From the NCBI GenBank assembly GCA_022419385.1, contig JAJUBI010000002.1, positions 3,410,001-3,474,000 of the forward strand: DNA of 64,000 nucleotides, written 5' to 3'. A program made the translations under genes and the position numbers. Within the stretch, counting starts at the first letter, position 1, and the number at the start of each line of letters is the position of its first letter. Shown in pieces: positions 22,835 through 33,311 of this stretch. The notes beneath the pieces are model-generated. The model did not search any database, was not told the DNA's origin, and was given only the letters and a program-made list of their open reading frames with translations. The DNA is from Paraconiothyrium sp. Pb-2020 (lineage: Eukaryota; Ascomycota; Dothideomycetes; Pleosporales; Didymosphaeriaceae).

Positions 22835-23826
22835 TCATGCGTGATGCTGGTTGGTAGCTTCAAGCACAAAAAACCTGAAGTCGAAGGAACAGGATGGAAG
22901 AGGCCGGAGCGAGTTGAGAACAGAACGGAGGAACCTTTGTAAACTTACAAGACCAGTTTAGCGTTGGGAGGAATGTGTCCGTAAAAACCACTAGAGAACA
23001 AGGGTCAGCAACTGTTATGAGGTCATTGAGCATGAGGCTCGGGCTGCATTGCAGGCTGCATCGCAAGAACCGGCGGGTAATCGACGTTTGTGAGGTCACA
23101 GCGTAGAGGCTCAGGGTACCTAGCGCCCGTTGCGCGGCGTTTGGTTTGGTGCCGAATACGGAGAGGATCCTGAACCTGTACCAACGCAAACATCGATCTT
23201 GGGTGTGCGTCAACGTAGGGCCTCTCGCCCACCGCAGACGGCTTGAAGAGTGTCGCATGCGCAGTGAATCTGTGTTGAGAACTCACCGATCGCCATAGCC
23301 ATAGTCACTATCCCAAGCGATGCGTTAGTGATTGGTAAAGTATTTTATAGGCGCATTACGTACGGTGTGATGGTCAGCATGGCCTTCTCGCCTAATGACA
23401 TGGGCGCTGACTCTGCGGAGCCCAAGATGCCTTCGTCCCAGCCTATGCAATGTATGAGTTCATGCCCGTTGTCGAGTCGAGCAGATGCTCTGCGCAAAGC
23501 ACCGGACGTTTAGACACGTACCGCGAATAACACGGCCAACGCCAATCTCTGTCACAAGGTTCCCGCGGCCTACTGAAGAGTCGAACCTGAGGTGCATTCT
23601 TAGTCAAGATCTGGGCGTGGAATTGTTTCACAAGCGTTGGCAATGCTCACTGGTTCCCTTTATTGTCCGCCTTGCTTTCGTCGTAAAGCCAACCTAAACG
23701 ACTCGTAAGGATCCTGCCAACGAACTGGAACAATGTGCTACCTGTGTACTCCATCGAAACTTCATCATGCTTCTTAGGAAAAGTGATTCCGTCGCCCTCC
23801 TTGAGCACTTGTTTCTCGACACCCAT
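22835..23826 (-). CDS. FKBP-type peptidyl-prolyl cis-trans isomerase
   Basis: Small cytosolic rotamase, the FK506/rapamycin-binding type. It is split into seven exons that all join in phase: 23826-23742, 23693-23651, 23586-23522, 23442-23364, 23307-23287, 22990-22949 and 22874-22835, total 124 residues. The order of motifs is that of FKBP12: MGVEKQVLKEGDG, DEVSMEYTG, NQFDSSVGRG, VIRGWDEGI, LTITPDYGYGD, GFYGHIPPNAKLV. The residues lining the pocket (Tyr of EYTG, Asp of FDSS, Trp of GWDEG, Tyr of DYGYG) are kept. The last strand is unusual: LVLFFVLEATN instead of the family's VFDVEL. Intron 5 (23286-22991, 296 nt) is far longer than the others. Exon 5 is only 21 nt. Confidence 0.88.
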
Positions 23827-25806
23827 GCTGGCTGTTGAGAGAGGTATACAGGCGATGGTAGTAGTCGGGGAAACACTGATAGGCTCAAGAGTGAATCTTG
23901 ATTCTTATGGCCAGCTTGATAGAAACAGGTGCAAATATCGACAGTGGAGATGGATAGTGGATAGTGGAGAAAGGAGTAAAAGTAGCAAGGAGTGGTGAGG
24001 TAGGTCAGAGGGTTGGCCTTCGGCTTTTAAAACGAAGGTGGGTTGAGCCTTGGTTAGGAGGCTCTGCAGATGTATATATTCAGGCTTGGGCTCTGCTACA
24101 GGCTCCCACGCGACCAAGAAACCAAAGGCTGTGGAACAGATTGGCCTGACGGATGCATCAAGCACTTTAGCCCCTCGCATACGCGAGGGTAGACCTACAA
24201 GGTCGCTACAACCATGTCGACCAGCAGCCGCCATTTCCTCCTAGGGCCCGTCCGTCTCTTCGGGGCACGCAGCCCGGAGCCTACGCCGTTTGAGCGCCAG
24301 GGCAGACCCGAGTCTGGCCCTAGAATCCTAGTTAAGATTCGTGTATCCCGGTCGCGCGGTATGCGAAGGATGCCTGCACGTTGTGTGTTCCAGTAGTTGT
24401 TTAACGAAGAATGAGACGTTGCCACGCGCTTCTCGGCCACTTGCATCCGGACAGCATGCTACACACGCATCTTGCGCCCCAACCGCGCTGACCACACCGC
24501 TCGAGGACTTCACAAAGTTGTTTTCCTCGCCGCGCTACGGCGTGTGTAGCTAAGCAAGGTGGGGTGGGGTGCGGATGCGGTGCCGCCAAGGATACCCCGG
24601 GGCCAACCAGCGCGCTTCGTCTCCTTGAATGTCGTCCTTGTTCGGGTCAGTGGTCACACGTTGAGAAGACTGAGAGCCCGGATGCACTGGATCTGTGCGT
24701 CCGTTGTGGCTGCACACTATCGGGAGCCGCTGTATGTCTCCCGTCCTGCAGGAAGCTGGTAGATGTCCTTGCATACAGCTCCTGCCTTCCATTGTCTTCC
24801 AGAGAACGTGTAGGAGAAGCAGATTTGCAACGGCCGAACCTCAGACGCCCAAGATGGTGTGTTGCCCCAACAACGATGCCAGTCCAAGATCAGATGTGCT
24901 GTGTGGCCAAAAGCAACGAGCAGGAGCCGTCTCCGTCGGTTGGTGGGCTCGTCGTAGCTGGTACCAAAGGCGTTCTCGCAGACTTCTCCGAGGCACTTCA
25001 GCTGACGCTCGTCTACGCCAGCCTGCCGTCTCCCCGGTGCAAGCTACTCCTCGAACATCTGATGTGGGCGCAGAGAGAGCGCTCGAAGCGCGACGCTGTC
25101 CAGGACTAGGTCCCCAGTAGTGGCAAGCGGACCCCATTCGAGAAGGGCTCGCCAATGAGCCGTGGGCGGAACAGGTACCCTGCTTCCGCTGCACCCCGAA
25201 AACGGTCCTGAACATGTTCCCAAACTGGTTGTCGCCTGCCAAGACGTCGCGGTAAACGCTGCAAGAGAATTGTAGCAGGCGGGCTCCAGCACGGAGGCGG
25301 GGAGGGTGGACGGGCGCGGGCCCCTGGACGACGAGATTGCGGTGGCACTGTCAAGATCGACGCCTCGTCGCCTCTGACTCGACATGGCCGCGATTGCACG
25401 TGGGCTGGCCTCGCTCTGCGCAGGCGGTGGCCCTCTGGAGGCGATCGTGAGCCCATGTGTGCGTCGTCTGGGAACCCGGACGCTTGGTTTGGGCCGCTTC
25501 TCGCTCTGAGATTGGCCAAGCAGCATGCGCTTGCAGCGGCTGGAATATCAACACTGAGGGCAGCACCAGCCCATCCCACGCCGCGAGCGCGAGCCGTTCC
25601 ACGAGCCTCAACACCGACGTGAGCATGCTGTGTCATGGCAGCGCCCGTCCAAAAAGCAACTCGGCGCATGGGGGCACGATAATGCGCCCAGTCTGTGAAA
25701 CGTGAAGGATTCGTTCGCCTAACGGAGTTGGGGTCGGAGTTTTAATCACGGCAGAGCTTCCAACGAGCCTCCTTCTTCACTCTGCCTGTCTATTGTGTCT
25801 ACAACT
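23827..25806. other. Intergenic, GC-rich toward the right
   Basis: About 2 kb between FKBP start and HIS2 stop. From about 24.5 to 25.7 kb it becomes GC-rich, with long overlapping frames on both strands (for example 25669-25106 - and 24564-25109 +). They are Arg/Pro/Ala-rich, mutually antisense and without motifs, so I do not call them. Confidence 0.4.
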
Positions 25807-26837
25807 CTACTGTGCTGTTGTCCAAAAGGGCAGTCGAGCCAAGTTGTCCACGGAAATGCTGGAGAATCCCGCGCGAACTCGCCTATCCGTGGGCGTAACG
25901 TCCTTATCAACGTAGAACATCTCCCCGATACCTACCTTTTGTATAAACTCCAACAAGCGAGGGTAATTGGTCCCGACTTGATCTGTGCCATGGCTGTCAT
26001 CACTCATGACGAAACGACCACCCATGCGAAGGAAGGCCTACCAGATAAGCGTCAGAAGAGCTGCGTTGGGGAAGCGGTGTGACGTACCAGGCACACAGGC
26101 GAGCAAGGGTAAGGCTCAGCAAGACCTTTGCGAAGGCCTGCTGAGTTGAGCTCTAGAGCTCCGCTGTAGGAAGCGATGTATGCCAGGTTGCGCTGCATCC
26201 GCTTCCAAACGCCCTGCATGCCCTCGAAGTCGGCGTCCCGATGATCGCTGAGCAGCCTGATCAAGTCGAAATGTCCGACCACAGGCGGCTTCAACGCCTG
26301 AAGCATCTCGTATTGCTCATCGAAGTAATCCTCAAAAAGTCTTTCGTCCGTTCCACCTGCAGCTGCTCGAGCTTTCTCATACGTAGCTCGATCAAAGTCG
26401 ATGGGTATCGTGTGGCAATGGTGTATCGATCCCATGAAAAAGTCGAAGCTATATTTCTGGAGGATACCTCGTATCAGCTGATGCGTCGAGGGACGAATCC
26501 ATTCAGACTCGAAGCCTATCAGAAGCTTGATTCGGGACGAATATGCCTCTCTCACGCGCTCTGCCTCGACTAAGTAATCGTCAAAAAGTTTCGCGAGGGA
26601 CTCAACCGTATGGCTATCGGTCTGAACACGATTAGCACCACAATCTTACCTTCTTCTTCGGGTTCTGATGCGACTACCTACCTCTTCAGGGTAAAAGTCC
26701 TCGATTGGTCGCGGTATATGTTCCGTCAACGCAAAAGTGTGAAACCCTTTCGCTATTGCGTCTTGCACAACGTTCTCCAAAGTGTCCTTCGCGTGCCCAC
26801 AGAACTGCCCAGAGTGACTGTGATGTGAATAGGGCAT
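25807..26837 (-). CDS. HIS2: Histidinol-phosphatase (PHP family)
   Basis: Hydrolyses L-histidinol phosphate to histidinol in histidine biosynthesis. Three exons, 26837-26682, 26621-26088 and 26037-25807, all phase 0, give 306 residues. The metal-binding PHP motifs are visible: HHSHSGQFCGHA at residues 5-16, FALTEHIPRP, the SIHHCHTIPIDFD segment, VVGHFDLIR and the late SDDSHGTDQVG. Intron 1 follows FYPEE and has a CTAAT branch site before its TTCAG acceptor. The conserved order and length match fungal and yeast His2. It is divergent from the gamma-glutamylcyclotransferase-like gene. Confidence 0.93.
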
Positions 26838-27802
26838 TTTGGGGCTTTGAGGAACATTTACGTTTCAGTCCGATGCGATGAGATCAGCGGGCTGCACGCG
26901 ACGTATGTTCGATGATCAAGATTATTGGGTGTTTGTCGACGTAGTCCTAGGAGAGTTTGTCGTGGCAGCGCGTAAAGTCTTCGAAAGTCGACGCGCGTAG
27001 GATGCAAGTAGCGTCCCAGGCTGTCGATAAGTAAGAATGAGGGTATATCAAGCTTTTGAGTATACCATGTATCCAATCGATTGTGGTAGCTCGCTGGTGG
27101 ATGGCAAGATCCAACGATTTTCATTCCGAACCCCGCGCGTTCCAAACTAGCTTCGCTTCCGAATATGACGGCAGGAGCGGGGCACCAGTCAGGTACGAAA
27201 TGCAGGGCGAGACCAACATTGAAACATGCATGCAGTTATCTTCTGACCGTTACTATCACTCTCTACACAGTGGTGAAAAATACATGCATAGCAAGCGGTT
27301 TTTCGACGTGTGAGTCGACCACCTTCTTCTTGATCTTATCGTATGAGCAGCTTTGCCGTCTACGCACCCCACAATGTACACATCTCACTTACCTACATCC
27401 GGCTTACACGCGTGTCCGAAGAAATCCTCAGCGACCTACCTTTATTACGACTCCTGTAAACGATAGCTGACGCATAATATCCTTTTCAAGGTCTCTAGCC
27501 AAACCAAACATCTTCCTTAGGAAATAAAACCTACCAGAAAAGTGGGCCTTTTGAGCATAGTAAGAAGACGCAAACTCCTAGGAGTAGCTCAAGCTTTTGA
27601 TGCCCACTCGATTTCGCGAGTGATACAAGCATCGTGCATTCTGTGCATCTTAGTCGCCTCATAGACACAGATAGGCTCTCTGGCTTTGATTTCTTAGTGT
27701 GTGTCTTGCAACCTAGCATAACCACTACATAGCGCTCACATACGCAAAACATCGCTGCAAATACGCCCCTTCAATAAATACTCAGGACGTCAATCCTCCA
27801 CC
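26838..27802. promoter_or_regulatory. Divergent intergenic region (HIS2 / GGCT-like)
   Basis: About 965 bp between divergent start codons. It must hold both promoters. I looked for a Gcn4/CpcA site (TGACTCA) expected for a histidine gene and saw only partial matches (for example near 27310). An AT-rich, TATA-like stretch lies about 25 bp before the 27803 ATG (caataaatactc). Confidence 0.45.
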
Positions 27803-28417
27803 ATGGCCCCTGACTCCCGGCCAACCATCTACTTCGGCTTCGGCTCCAACCTCTGGCTCCACCAGATGGCAACCCGCTGCCCAACATCAACTTACCTCGG
27901 GGTCGCGCGGCTGAACAACTACAAATGGATCATCAACGACCGAGGCTACGCCAACGTGGTAGAAGTAGGACCAAAATCAACCTCGAAATCAGAGTATTCG
28001 TATGTGGTCTATGGCCTCGTCTACTCTCTCCTCCCTTCAGACGAGTCCCGCCTCGACAAGAACGAAGGCGTTCCACACGCCTACATGAAAGAACTTCTCG
28101 CATGCGACTTCTGGGCAAGCAAAGATGGAGAGAAAGTAGATGTCACTGCTTTCCCAACGGAAAGCGGAAAGAAAATGCTCGTCTACATCGATCGTAAGAG
28201 GATAAATGAGCGCACACCGAAGGAGGAGTACGTTTATAGAATGAATCGGGGGATTGAGGATGCGGTCGAGGTGGGGGTGCCAGCGGCGTATGTTTCGGAG
28301 GTCATGCGGAGGTTCGTGCCTGCTGAGAGAAAAGAAGACAAAAGGAGGAGCCTTGAGGAGAAGGCTAAGAGGCAGGCGGTGGAATTTGTGGATGAAAATC
28401 TTGAGTTGGGAGGGTAA
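27803..28417 (+). CDS. Gamma-glutamylcyclotransferase-like protein
   Basis: Single-exon gene of 204 residues. It has the hallmark YFGFGSNLW at residues 10-18 and the putative catalytic glutamate in KNEGVP (E88), both typical of the gamma-glutamylcyclotransferase/AIG2-like fold, which forms 5-oxoproline from gamma-glutamyl compounds in glutathione turnover. The ATG has a good context (CCACCATGG). The C-terminus is a charged helix (RKEDKRRSLEEKAKRQ). True substrate is uncertain, since this superfamily includes several activities. Confidence 0.87.
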   Translation: MAPDSRPTIYFGFGSNLWLHQMATRCPTSTYLGVARLNNYKWIINDRGYANVVEVGPKSTSKSEYSYVVYGLVYSLLPSDESRLDKNEGVPHAYMKELLACDFWASKDGEKVDVTAFPTESGKKMLVYIDRKRINERTPKEEYVYRMNRGIEDAVEVGVPAAYVSEVMRRFVPAERKEDKRRSLEEKAKRQAVEFVDENLELGG

Positions 28418-29495
28418 AGCGGAACACTGTTCTTGATTCAGACACTATGTGGTTGCTCTGCCATAAACATATGACTGTATTAGATAACGACCGTTTAGAT
28501 CTATCTACTGACCTTATACCATCACCAGCCAGCAACCCTTTTGTCGAGCATGAGCTCCACTGAACTTGCCTGTTGAAAAACCTGAACCCGCTCCACACTA
28601 CTATCTGATGAAGGTCAACGACACTTCAAACAAGGCTGTTGATATATATGATGCATCTATACAAACCCTTCTTTAATGACCCTGCTCACTTCTACCTGAG
28701 CACTCCGTGAACTTGTCTACCTGACACAACGGCGCAAATTTGTCGAATCACCAACTTGCAGCGACATCGAGGGCAACTACAGCGGGCAAATTAAAGAATG
28801 ATCCAAGTGTAAGAGCCTAAATCCATTCCCCATATTATTTTGCTTGGAGGCTAGCTGATGCAAAACTAGATATAACCCGCTTCTGTAGCATGGTGGGGCG
28901 TTGAATTATTGCGGATGGATACCTGGGGAGGTTGGGAAGTTAACTCAAATTCCAATTGAAGGGAGATGGTGTGCGGGCCAAGAGACAACGCAAGGGGAAA
29001 GGTTACGGTTGCTGGGCAAACCTACGTCGGGCGCTGAAGTGTAAGCGCTCAGCGCAATAACTCGCGACCTTTTCCACATGGAGATGTTTTAGCATGATGT
29101 CGAACATCAATCGCGAATTGAAAAGATAATATATTGTGGGTATCATGGTAAATCTGTTATCGAAAGTAAAGTTCCGCTTAAGGGGGTTCGGATGTCCGAT
29201 ATGGACTTCGCAATGGCCACCTGCAATCCATAGCTCGGGTGCTTTGTGCGACCAAGTGCAAACAGCAGGCCTGAGCGATTGTAAATCATGGAGGCAATCG
29301 CGTAAGCAACTCTACAGGTGACGCTCAAGACCTGGTACTGTGAAGCCGCATTAGTCTATACACCTACCGGCCCGGGGGAGAAGTTGCAAACCAGGGAGGT
29401 GTACGTATATACCATCATTAGTCAAAGTTGCCCACGCAAAGTACCTGAAAATAGATCGAGGACTGTCGCAACTGCTTCCTCTGCGCAGCGTACCT
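28418..29495. other. Convergent intergenic region
   Basis: About 1.1 kb between the stops of the GGCT-like gene and RRN11. Relatively AT-rich with short frames only. Nothing else seen. Confidence 0.4.
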
Positions 29496-30779
29496 TTACG
29501 ACAGTTCTGAATGGCCTTTTAACGATGATGTCTTCAGCTCCTCTATCCGCTTGGTGATGTCTCGAACCTCCGTCTCCAAACTAGAAGTGGTTCTAACTGA
29601 AGCTTCCTCGTAGAGTTTCATGGCCTGTTCAAAGTAGCCCTTGGCCTGCTCCATTGCTTCAAGGCGTTCGGAGCGCTTCCTCGTCATCTCAGCAATATCC
29701 GTCTCGGCCTCGTCCTCCACTCCATCCCTGTCCGAATCTGAATCGTAATTCGAGTCATCATCTGGTTCTAGCGTTACTGTCTTGCCTAGTAAAAGGTCAC
29801 TCATCCAAAGGCCAGCGTGCCCTCGAAGAATAAGTAATTGTGCGTTCTTATCATAAGGTGGCGATTCCACGAGCTCTCCCAATCTGCGGCATATTTCCCG
29901 CGCACCAGCTAGCTCTTCGTGTTGGATTTCAGCTTCCCGGGTACGCTTCTGTTTCGCAGTGATGCCGGGGTCTGTCATTTGAGCATCGCGTTTGAGCTTT
30001 CGGCGTGCACGCCTGCTTCTGTCGACCACTTGCATGAGCCAAACCGAGAATAAAGGCGGGTAGAAGGTGGTGGCGTCGATTGCATGGGGTTGGAAGTTGC
30101 GGACAGGATACTGAAGGATCAAGCGCTCGTAGTAGTCTTTCGCAAGTTGAAAGCCTTCTTCCGAACATGAATGCTCGTCGCTGGCTGGGTTGTCTTGGTG
30201 GTCAAATACAGAGAAGGTATTTTCATGTCTTCGACGTAGTAACAATTCAGCTCCGAGTCCCCATAGGCCGTTGTATCTCGGCTCAATAGGAGTGCCATGG
30301 GCTTGCGTTCTCAAGATCATGCCCCATGCTCTTGTTGCGCGCTGGTAATCTCCCTCAAGTAAACAGCGGTGCATGACAGTCGACAAGATGTTGAGATGAG
30401 TTGTTCTCAATGCAGGAGTGGCGCTCCTTGAGCCAAGGGGTTGGTCTTGAGACGAGGCCACTTCGGCATGTATCGAGGGAGTAAGGCCAGCAAGCTCCTG
30501 TTGGATGTGGGTTGGGGTGAACTTTGATCGTGGTTCTCTAGGCGGAGCATGCGGAAACGGCGGCGCAGGGATTTGAAACGCATCATCAGATGAGAGGCCC
30601 GCAACACGGCGCTGTTCTCTGTCCCAACGGTCGTATAGGGGAGCCGGCTGGACGTCTGGTTGCGGGTCGTCGGTCGCGTCATGCACCAGATCATCTTGAG
30701 GGTCTGCTCCGTCATCGTCGCGTTTCCGCTTGGACTTTGTTTGCTGGGCCGGCCGCAGCGGCGTAGCAAAGTGGTACAT
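29496..30779 (-). CDS. RRN11: RNA polymerase I-specific transcription initiation factor Rrn11-like
   Basis: Predicted subunit of the core factor that recruits RNA polymerase I to rDNA promoters in the nucleolus. Single exon, 427 residues from the ATG at 30779 (MYHFATPLRP); the open frame extends upstream only through non-ATG codons. After a basic nuclear-type patch (KSKRKRDDD) comes the family segment HLNILSTVMHRCLLEGDYQRA, then TPR-like helices (FQLAKDYYERLILQYPVRN) and an acidic stretch (DDDSNYDSDSDRDG). The C-terminal part is coiled-coil-like. Identification rests on the LLEGDYQRA-type core; confidence is good but not absolute. It shares a short divergent promoter with the RING gene. Confidence 0.8.
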   Translation of the reverse strand: MYHFATPLRPAQQTKSKRKRDDDGADPQDDLVHDATDDPQPDVQPAPLYDRWDREQRRVAGLSSDDAFQIPAPPFPHAPPREPRSKFTPTHIQQELAGLTPSIHAEVASSQDQPLGSRSATPALRTTHLNILSTVMHRCLLEGDYQRATRAWGMILRTQAHGTPIEPRYNGLWGLGAELLLRRRHENTFSVFDHQDNPASDEHSCSEEGFQLAKDYYERLILQYPVRNFQPHAIDATTFYPPLFSVWLMQVVDRSRRARRKLKRDAQMTDPGITAKQKRTREAEIQHEELAGAREICRRLGELVESPPYDKNAQLLILRGHAGLWMSDLLLGKTVTLEPDDDSNYDSDSDRDGVEDEAETDIAEMTRKRSERLEAMEQAKGYFEQAMKLYEEASVRTTSSLETEVRDITKRIEELKTSSLKGHSELS

Positions 30780-31108
30780 GTCTGGCCAAGCTGGGCTGGG
30801 CAGCAAAGGCGCTGCTGGACTGGATTGCAATGCAGGCTCGGCCTCCTCTCACCTTGCGAAGGCCAGCGCATATGCCGGCCGCAACGTGGTAATCGCGGAA
30901 GCTTCTCGCGGTCTTGAGGTGGACGCCGCCGCACGTGCAACTTTTCTCCACTCTCGTGACTAAAACCGGCCAGGCTTGGCGGACGCGCCTGCCGCACCTG
31001 CATACATCACTGATCTGGGGAGCCTCACAGGCGCCACGCCACTCCTTCCTCCTCCTGTCCCACCTTCTCCCTCAACGCCGCCAGCTCCTGTCTGGTTGGC
31101 ATCTGAAC
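30780..31108. promoter_or_regulatory. Short divergent promoter (RRN11 / RING E3)
   Basis: Only about 330 bp separate the two start codons, the tightest divergent pair in the window. The two genes may share regulatory sites. The RING frame stays open upstream to 30914, but the ATG at 31109 gives the sensible N-terminus. Confidence 0.5.
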
Positions 31109-33311
31109 ATGGGCCAGAGCAGTTCGCGTGGTGCGCAAGATCAGCCGCCGCCGCCGCGCTCGAGGAACCGTCCGACTTCATGGGCGCCTTCGTCCATGGG
31201 TCGCCGAGGGTCGCAGCCTGCCAACGACGCTGTCCCAGAGATGGTGCAGCGGGCCCTTCCCTACCCGTCACGGCCTCTGTCCCAACGACTTAATCCTCTA
31301 CACATGCTCTCCACTCGCAACGAGCACGACGAAGCCCGCTCGACCGCCCTAGACAGCCCAGTAAGCGGCCTGCAGCGCCGCCCCTCGCGGATGACGAGGG
31401 CTCGTTCCTCACTCAGTTCGATACCAAGCCTACTGCACAGACGCATATCCAGCAGATCCAGGGACGGTGAATCCACGTTGTCGTCCGCCCCCTCTGAACG
31501 ACCCGCGCCGACGCCACGGATCGAGCGACTCCGGCACCGGCATACCACCAGCACAGGTTATGAGCGTAGTCCGTACCTTCCCAGAGTTCAAGTCCCTTCG
31601 GAGCTGAGCCTCAGCTTCGAAGAGCTTTCAGGCACCACGAGCAACGCATCGTCAAATTCGCCGCTGCCGCGGCTGAGCTCGGCCAGACGAGACGGCAGAG
31701 CCTCTTCCATGCTTCCGTCGTTCCGACCTGATAGGGGCTTGAGGAATATGACAAATTCCCTACGCCGGCGACGGTCGCCCATACGAAGAGAAGAGGACCA
31801 GGCAGCTATGCTCTCGCGGCTGTTGTCCGTCGCAGCAGCAGCTACGGCAGCTTCGCTGATGGGTGATGACCACCGAGCCGTGTCAGAAGCTCGCAACGTT
31901 GCGGGCGATGGCGAGGATGGCACTTTCGATAGCTTTCTGCAGGCTCTACAGAACGGAAGGATCGCTTCAGCCTTGAGACAGAGTGGTAACAGCAACGGGA
32001 ACGAGGAAGGGACAGATACTTTGGGTGGGAATACTCAACCACTTAACTTTTTCAGGATGTTCAGATTTGGGTCGTCAAATGAAAACGAGCAACCAGACGC
32101 GGACACGATGAATCGAGACCGTCGGGCTGAGAGTAATGGTGACGAAGAGGAAGGAGATGGTAGGATGGTGCCCATTATCATCGTTGGTATTAGGTCTATC
32201 AACCCAGGCAGTGGCACCGAGCGAGACGACAACATTCCTCCCTTCCTCGATGCCTTGTCTAGCTTTCCCACACCAGCCGCGTCGCCCGGAGAAGAGCCCA
32301 TGGAAGGCTGGACGCGCCAGCCGCCCAATACCACGAGATTTAGCCACCGACGCCGGGCATCTATGGGAGGTATGAATAACTTTTCCTCCAGCTACGACAA
32401 CCAGAGATACCGTTCGACGCGCCCACGCCCGTGGTCTACTACGAGCGACTCCCCGGCAGGTCCTCTTCCACCTCCTTCTACACCAGCGAGCTCTGGTCTC
32501 TCTGCCGTTTCTTCTGGAGCGACCACTCCCACATTCACAGCTTCGCCACCTTCGCCCGCTATTCAATCCTCTGCCTCGTCCCGTCGAGGAAGTTTCATCC
32601 GTCGCCCTACTGGACCAGGCTTAGAGCCAACCACAGAAGAACCAACCGTACACCGCCGCACACCTCGCCCACGTCGACTGAGCGAGTCTGACTTTTCCAG
32701 ATTTGGGTCAGGTTCTTCACGTCGAAATGGCGTGGTCGAGCCAGACAACAACCCTGGAGAAGGCTCCAGAAGCTGGATCATATATGTACTTGGCGGCAGC
32801 TACCCCGAAAACCATCCTATCCTCACTACACCCAGCCTCTTTACAGATTCGCCCACATACGAGGATATGCTTCTTCTTTCCACACTCTTGGGACCTGCCA
32901 AACCGCCGGTAGCAAGCGAAGAAGACGTTGCGTCGGCACCAGGGCTCTTCGTTATTCGTATGCGAGGTGGCACATTAGTCGCGGAGACTGAGGGAGGAAC
33001 CGATATTGTCGATCTTCCGGCAGACGCGCGCTGCTTAGTCTGCTTGTGCGATTTTGAGATCGACGAGGAAGCCCGAAGGCTCATCAAGTGCGGGCACCTG
33101 TTCCACCGACCTTGCATAGATCAGGTGAGTTTACTACTTACGTATGTAAGGAGATATTGCTAACGTGGAGCAGTGGCTGACCACTGGCCGCAACTCGTGT
33201 CCTCTATGTAGAGCCCAGGGGGTCGACGAAAGGCCTGCCAGCTCTCTACAGGTGACAAATCCAGACCCTGATCCGAGCATCACCAACGACTCAGCGCAGG
33301 CTGGTGCATAA
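31109..33311 (+). CDS. RING-H2 E3 ubiquitin ligase, predicted N-myristoylated
   Basis: Large, mostly disordered protein with a C-terminal RING finger. Exons 31109-33124 and 33174-33311 (intron GTGAGT..CAG inside the RING) give 717 residues. The RING reads CLVCLCDFE ... CGHLFHRPCIDQ|WLTTGRNSCPLCR, a C3H2C3 pattern. The start MGQSSSRG fits the N-myristoylation pattern (Gly2, Ser6), implying membrane attachment. The middle is Ser/Arg/Pro-rich. Just before the RING is a folded-looking part (WIIYVLGGSYPENHP, DMLLLSTLLG, GLFVIRMRGG) shared by a group of fungal RING proteins. Substrate is unknown; San1-like or plant-like names would be guesses. Confidence 0.87.

Noticed and set aside
25106..25669. 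187-codon Arg/Pro/Ala-rich frame, with antisense frame 24564-25109
   Set aside because: Long frames on both strands are expected where GC is high; neither shows a motif.
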